64,000 nucleotides of DNA from Cellulosimicrobium cellulans (GTDB taxonomy: Bacteria; Actinomycetota; Actinomycetes; Actinomycetales; Cellulomonadaceae), in assembly GCF_006539945.1 (NCBI RefSeq), contig NZ_BJNZ01000004.1, positions 62,001 through 126,000 of the forward strand, given 5' to 3'. Position numbers and translations under genes: made by a program. Of this stretch, positions 61,578 to 64,000 are shown piece by piece; positions within the stretch are counted from its first letter, which is position 1; the number at the start of each line of letters is the position of its first letter. Under the pieces are notes generated by a model that was not told where the DNA came from, did not search any database, and worked only from the letters and a program-made list of their open reading frames with translations.

Positions 61578-62449
61578 CGCCACGGGAGCCCTCAGCGCTG
61601 CGCGCGAGCCTGGATGCTCGCCTTCAGCTCCTCGCCCGCGAGCGCGCCCAAGACGTGAACCGGCTGCGGCGCCACCTCGCGTTCCAACGGCTGCTGCGTC
61701 GTCTCGACGACGGGTGGGTGCTCAAGGGCGGCTACCTGCTCGAGGCGCGCCTCGGCGCTCGTGCTCGCGCGACCAAGGACCTCGACCTGGTCGCGGTTCC
61801 CGCCGGGGGTGCGGACGATCTCGCGGAGCTGCTCGCCGAATCGTTGGAGCACGACGTCGACCGTGACGGCTTCGTCTTCCGCGTGGTCGCAGCACGAGCG
61901 CACCTGGCGGACGCCGAGCAGCTCGGTGGCGCCGGCGCGCGCCTGTCCGTGACCGTGCTCCTTGCCGGTCGCGACTTCGTCAACCTCCGGGTCGACGTGG
62001 TCGCGCGGCCCGACGAGGTCGACGGCGGGACGGAGCGGATCACCCTGCCCGTGCTCGTCGCCGAGCCGGGTTGGGAGCCGATCACCGTCATCGCCGTCGA
62101 CACGGCGCAGCACGCGGCAGAGAAGCTCCATGCGCTGAGCGCCGTCGACGTGCACCCACGTCCCTCCACGCGGGTCAAGGACCTCCTGGACGTCGTGCTG
62201 CTGGTGGAGTCCGGCACGCTGGACGGCCCGCGGCTCGGCGAACGGCTCAGTGCCGTCTTCCAGGTGCGCGACGGTGCGAGTCCGCCACAGCGGCTCCCCG
62301 AGCCGCCTGCCGCCTGGCAGACCGACTACGAGTTGCTCGCCGCGCCGTACGACGTGTCGGCCCGGACGTTGAGCGATGCGCTCGCCCTCGCGCACGACCT
62401 GTATTCCGCCGCCCTCAGCGACCACCCTTCCCGACAGGAGTCCCCGTGA
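61574..62449 (+). CDS. AbiEii/AbiGii nucleotidyltransferase toxin
   Basis: A 291-aa DNA-polymerase-beta-like nucleotidyltransferase. VLKGGYLLEARLG (K51-G53) and TKDLDL with D69 and D71 form the metal site; AEKLHAL (182-188) and RVKDLLD (200-206) are the family's conserved second half. AbiEii toxins modify tRNA or use nucleotides to arrest growth during phage infection; target here unknown. All active-site residues seem intact. ATG 61574 overlaps abiEi; its TGA overlaps hsdM. Confidence 0.85.
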   Translation: MTPREPSALRASLDARLQLLARERAQDVNRLRRHLAFQRLLRRLDDGWVLKGGYLLEARLGARARATKDLDLVAVPAGGADDLAELLAESLEHDVDRDGFVFRVVAARAHLADAEQLGGAGARLSVTVLLAGRDFVNLRVDVVARPDEVDGGTERITLPVLVAEPGWEPITVIAVDTAQHAAEKLHALSAVDVHPRPSTRVKDLLDVVLLVESGTLDGPRLGERLSAVFQVRDGASPPQRLPEPPAAWQTDYELLAAPYDVSARTLSDALALAHDLYSAALSDHPSRQESP

Positions 62450-63954
62450 ACGCCGCTCGTCCCACGTCGTCCCGCGCCGAGCTGACGACGGTGATCAAAC
62501 GAGCGCGGAACATCATGCGCAAGGACCCGGGCCTGAACGGTGACGCCGACCGCATCCCGCAGCTCTCCTGGATGCTCTTCCTCAAGTCGCTCGACGATCA
62601 CGAAGTCCGGCGTGAGCTGGTCGAGGACGACTACGTCCCTCTGCTCGACGCTCCCTACCGGTGGCGCGACTGGGCGGGACCCAGCGCGGGGACGCCCCGG
62701 ACCGGTGACGCGCTCGTCACGTTCGTCAACGGCAACCTCATCCCGCACCTGGCAGGAGTCGCGGACACCGGGGCGCAGGGCGGCGAACGCGACGTCATCG
62801 GGCAGGTCTTCGCCGACGTGCACAACCGGATGCTCTCCGGCTACCTCCTCGCGGAGCTGGCCGAGGAGATCGATCGCGTCAACTTCAACTCGTCTGACGA
62901 CCTGCACACCATGGCGCTCGTCTACGAGTCGATGCTCAAGGAGATGCGGGACTCGGCCGGTGACGCGGGGGAGTTCTACACGCCACGCCCCGTGGTGCGG
63001 TTCATGGTCGACATGGTCGACCCGCAGGTGGGCGAGACCGTGATGGATCCCGCGACCGGGACCGGCGGGTTCCTCGTCGAGGCGCACGAGCACGTTGCAC
63101 GGCAGACGACGACGGTCGCCGAGCGCGAGCGCACGCACGGAACGCTGCGCGGGTTCGAGAAGAAGCCGCAGCCGTTCCTGCTGTGCCAGATGAACCTGCT
63201 CCTGCACGGCGCGCACGGCCCGGACGTGGTGCGCGGGAACTCCCTGCTGGCGCCGCTGCGCGAGCAGCGGGACGACGGCGTCGACGTGGTGCTGACCAAC
63301 CCGCCCTTCGGTGGCGAGGAAGAGGCCGAGGTCGCGAAGGGCTTCCCCGCGGGGATGCAGACGGCGGAGACGTCGTGGCTGTTCCTCCAGGCCGTGATGG
63401 CGCGCATCGCGCGCAAGCGCGGTCGGGCGGCCGTCGTGGTGCCGAACAGCACGCTGTTCGACAAGGGCGTCGGTGGGCGAATCAAGAAGAAGCTGCTGGA
63501 GGAGTTCGACCTGCACACCGTGGTCCGGCTGCCCAACGGCGTGTTCGAGCCCTACACCGCGATCCCGTCAAACCTCCTGTTCTTCGAGGCGGGGCGCCCG
63601 ACGACGGACGTGTGGTTCTACGAGCTGCCCCTGCCCGAGGGGCGCAAGAAGTACACCAAGACGAAGCCGCTGCGCTACGAGGAGTTCGCCGACCTGGCCG
63701 CGTGGTGGGGCGAGTCCGGACCGGGTGCGGAGCGTCGGAAGGCGCGCGTCGAGGACGCGCACGCGTGGAAGGTCCCGGTCGGCGAGATCGTCGAGCGCGG
63801 GTACGACCTCGACCTCCGCAACCCCCACGTGGGCGACGCGCTGGAGAACCGTCCCGTCGCCGAGATCCTCGACGAGCTCGTCGAGGTCGAGGAACAGATC
63901 CTCGATCTCCTGCGCGGCCTTCGTGCCGAAGTGTCGGCGGAGGCTGGGCGATGA
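62446..63954 (+). CDS. hsdM: Type I DNA methyltransferase, M subunit
   Basis: A 502-aa N6-adenine methylase subunit. An HsdM_N helical domain (RNIMRKDPGLNGDADRIPQL) precedes EFYTPRPVVRFMVDM, SAM motif DPATGTGGF (201-209) and catalytic NPPFG (285-289). GTG 62446 has AGGAG 5 nt upstream and overlaps the toxin stop (GTGA); earlier in-frame codons lie inside that gene. Overlaps hsdS by 4 nt. Confidence 0.95.
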   Translation: MNAARPTSSRAELTTVIKRARNIMRKDPGLNGDADRIPQLSWMLFLKSLDDHEVRRELVEDDYVPLLDAPYRWRDWAGPSAGTPRTGDALVTFVNGNLIPHLAGVADTGAQGGERDVIGQVFADVHNRMLSGYLLAELAEEIDRVNFNSSDDLHTMALVYESMLKEMRDSAGDAGEFYTPRPVVRFMVDMVDPQVGETVMDPATGTGGFLVEAHEHVARQTTTVAERERTHGTLRGFEKKPQPFLLCQMNLLLHGAHGPDVVRGNSLLAPLREQRDDGVDVVLTNPPFGGEEEAEVAKGFPAGMQTAETSWLFLQAVMARIARKRGRAAVVVPNSTLFDKGVGGRIKKKLLEEFDLHTVVRLPNGVFEPYTAIPSNLLFFEAGRPTTDVWFYELPLPEGRKKYTKTKPLRYEEFADLAAWWGESGPGAERRKARVEDAHAWKVPVGEIVERGYDLDLRNPHVGDALENRPVAEILDELVEVEEQILDLLRGLRAEVSAEAGR

Positions 63955-64000
63955 GCGTGCGCTGGCGGCGGTTCGGTGACCTCTTCCAGCTCGAGCGCCG
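63951..64000 (+). CDS. hsdS: Type I restriction specificity subunit, N-terminal start
   Basis: ATG 63951 overlaps the hsdM TGA (ATGA) and opens a frame SVRWRRFGDLFQLERR to the window edge. The W-x-x-F/LGDLF pattern is how target-recognition domains of HsdS commonly begin, and position after hsdM supports it. Only 16 residues are visible, so specificity cannot be judged. Confidence 0.8.
   Translation, partial: MSVRWRRFGDLFQLER

Overview
This window is a GC-rich chromosomal segment from an actinobacterium. Gene order, zinc-type S14 and L36, and F420-dependent and THUMP-like proteins fit the order Micrococcales; a Cellulomonas/Cellulosimicrobium-like genome is my best guess, inferred from general resemblance rather than a search. 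The window has three parts: a long ribosomal/transcription block, a housekeeping block of small operons, and the start of a defence locus.

1-26.4 kb: the 3' end of rpoB, then rpoC; the str operon (rpsL-rpsG-fusA-tuf); the S10 and spc operons (rpsJ, rplC, rplD, rplW, rplB, rpsS, rplV, rpsC, rplP, rpmC, rpsQ, rplN, rplX, rplE, rpsN type Z, rpsH, rplF, rplR, rpsE, rpmD, rplO); secY-adk-map; infA-rpmJ-rpsM-rpsK; rpoA-rplQ. All are on the + strand, many with 1-4 nt overlaps, and long GC-rich hairpins follow rpoC, tuf, rplO and rplQ. rpsD is not in its frequent place between rpsK and rpoA. Several ribosomal proteins (S3, S5, L15, L17, S9) carry low-complexity tails.

26.4-58.3 kb: an alpha/beta hydrolase, a ROK kinase, truA, DUF5709 and DUF937 proteins, an ABC-F ATPase, trhO, rplM-rpsI, glmM-def, hrpB, a DedA protein, coaA, a DUF72 protein, glmS, acpS, an LLM F420 oxidoreductase, nnr, an RluA-type pseudouridine synthase, alr-tsaE, tsaB-rimI-sulfurtransferase, a nitroreductase, tsaD with a downstream membrane HExxH protein, and an operon of a THUMP-like methyltransferase plus a YbdK-type ligase. 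Themes are cell-wall precursor supply (GlmS, GlmM, Alr), t6A tRNA modification (TsaB/D/E) and cofactor supply or repair (CoaA, AcpS, Nnr). Most of these genes have a TANNNT-like -10 box only 6-8 nt before the start codon, which suggests leaderless transcripts.

58.4-64.0 kb: a type I restriction-modification locus. hsdR is followed by an AbiEi-like antitoxin and an AbiEii-like nucleotidyltransferase toxin, then hsdM and the first codons of hsdS, which runs off the window. The last four genes overlap one another by 4 nt, so a toxin-antitoxin-like pair is wired into the expression unit of the methylase. This is the most unusual arrangement seen here.

I saw no tRNA, rRNA, insertion sequence or CRISPR array.
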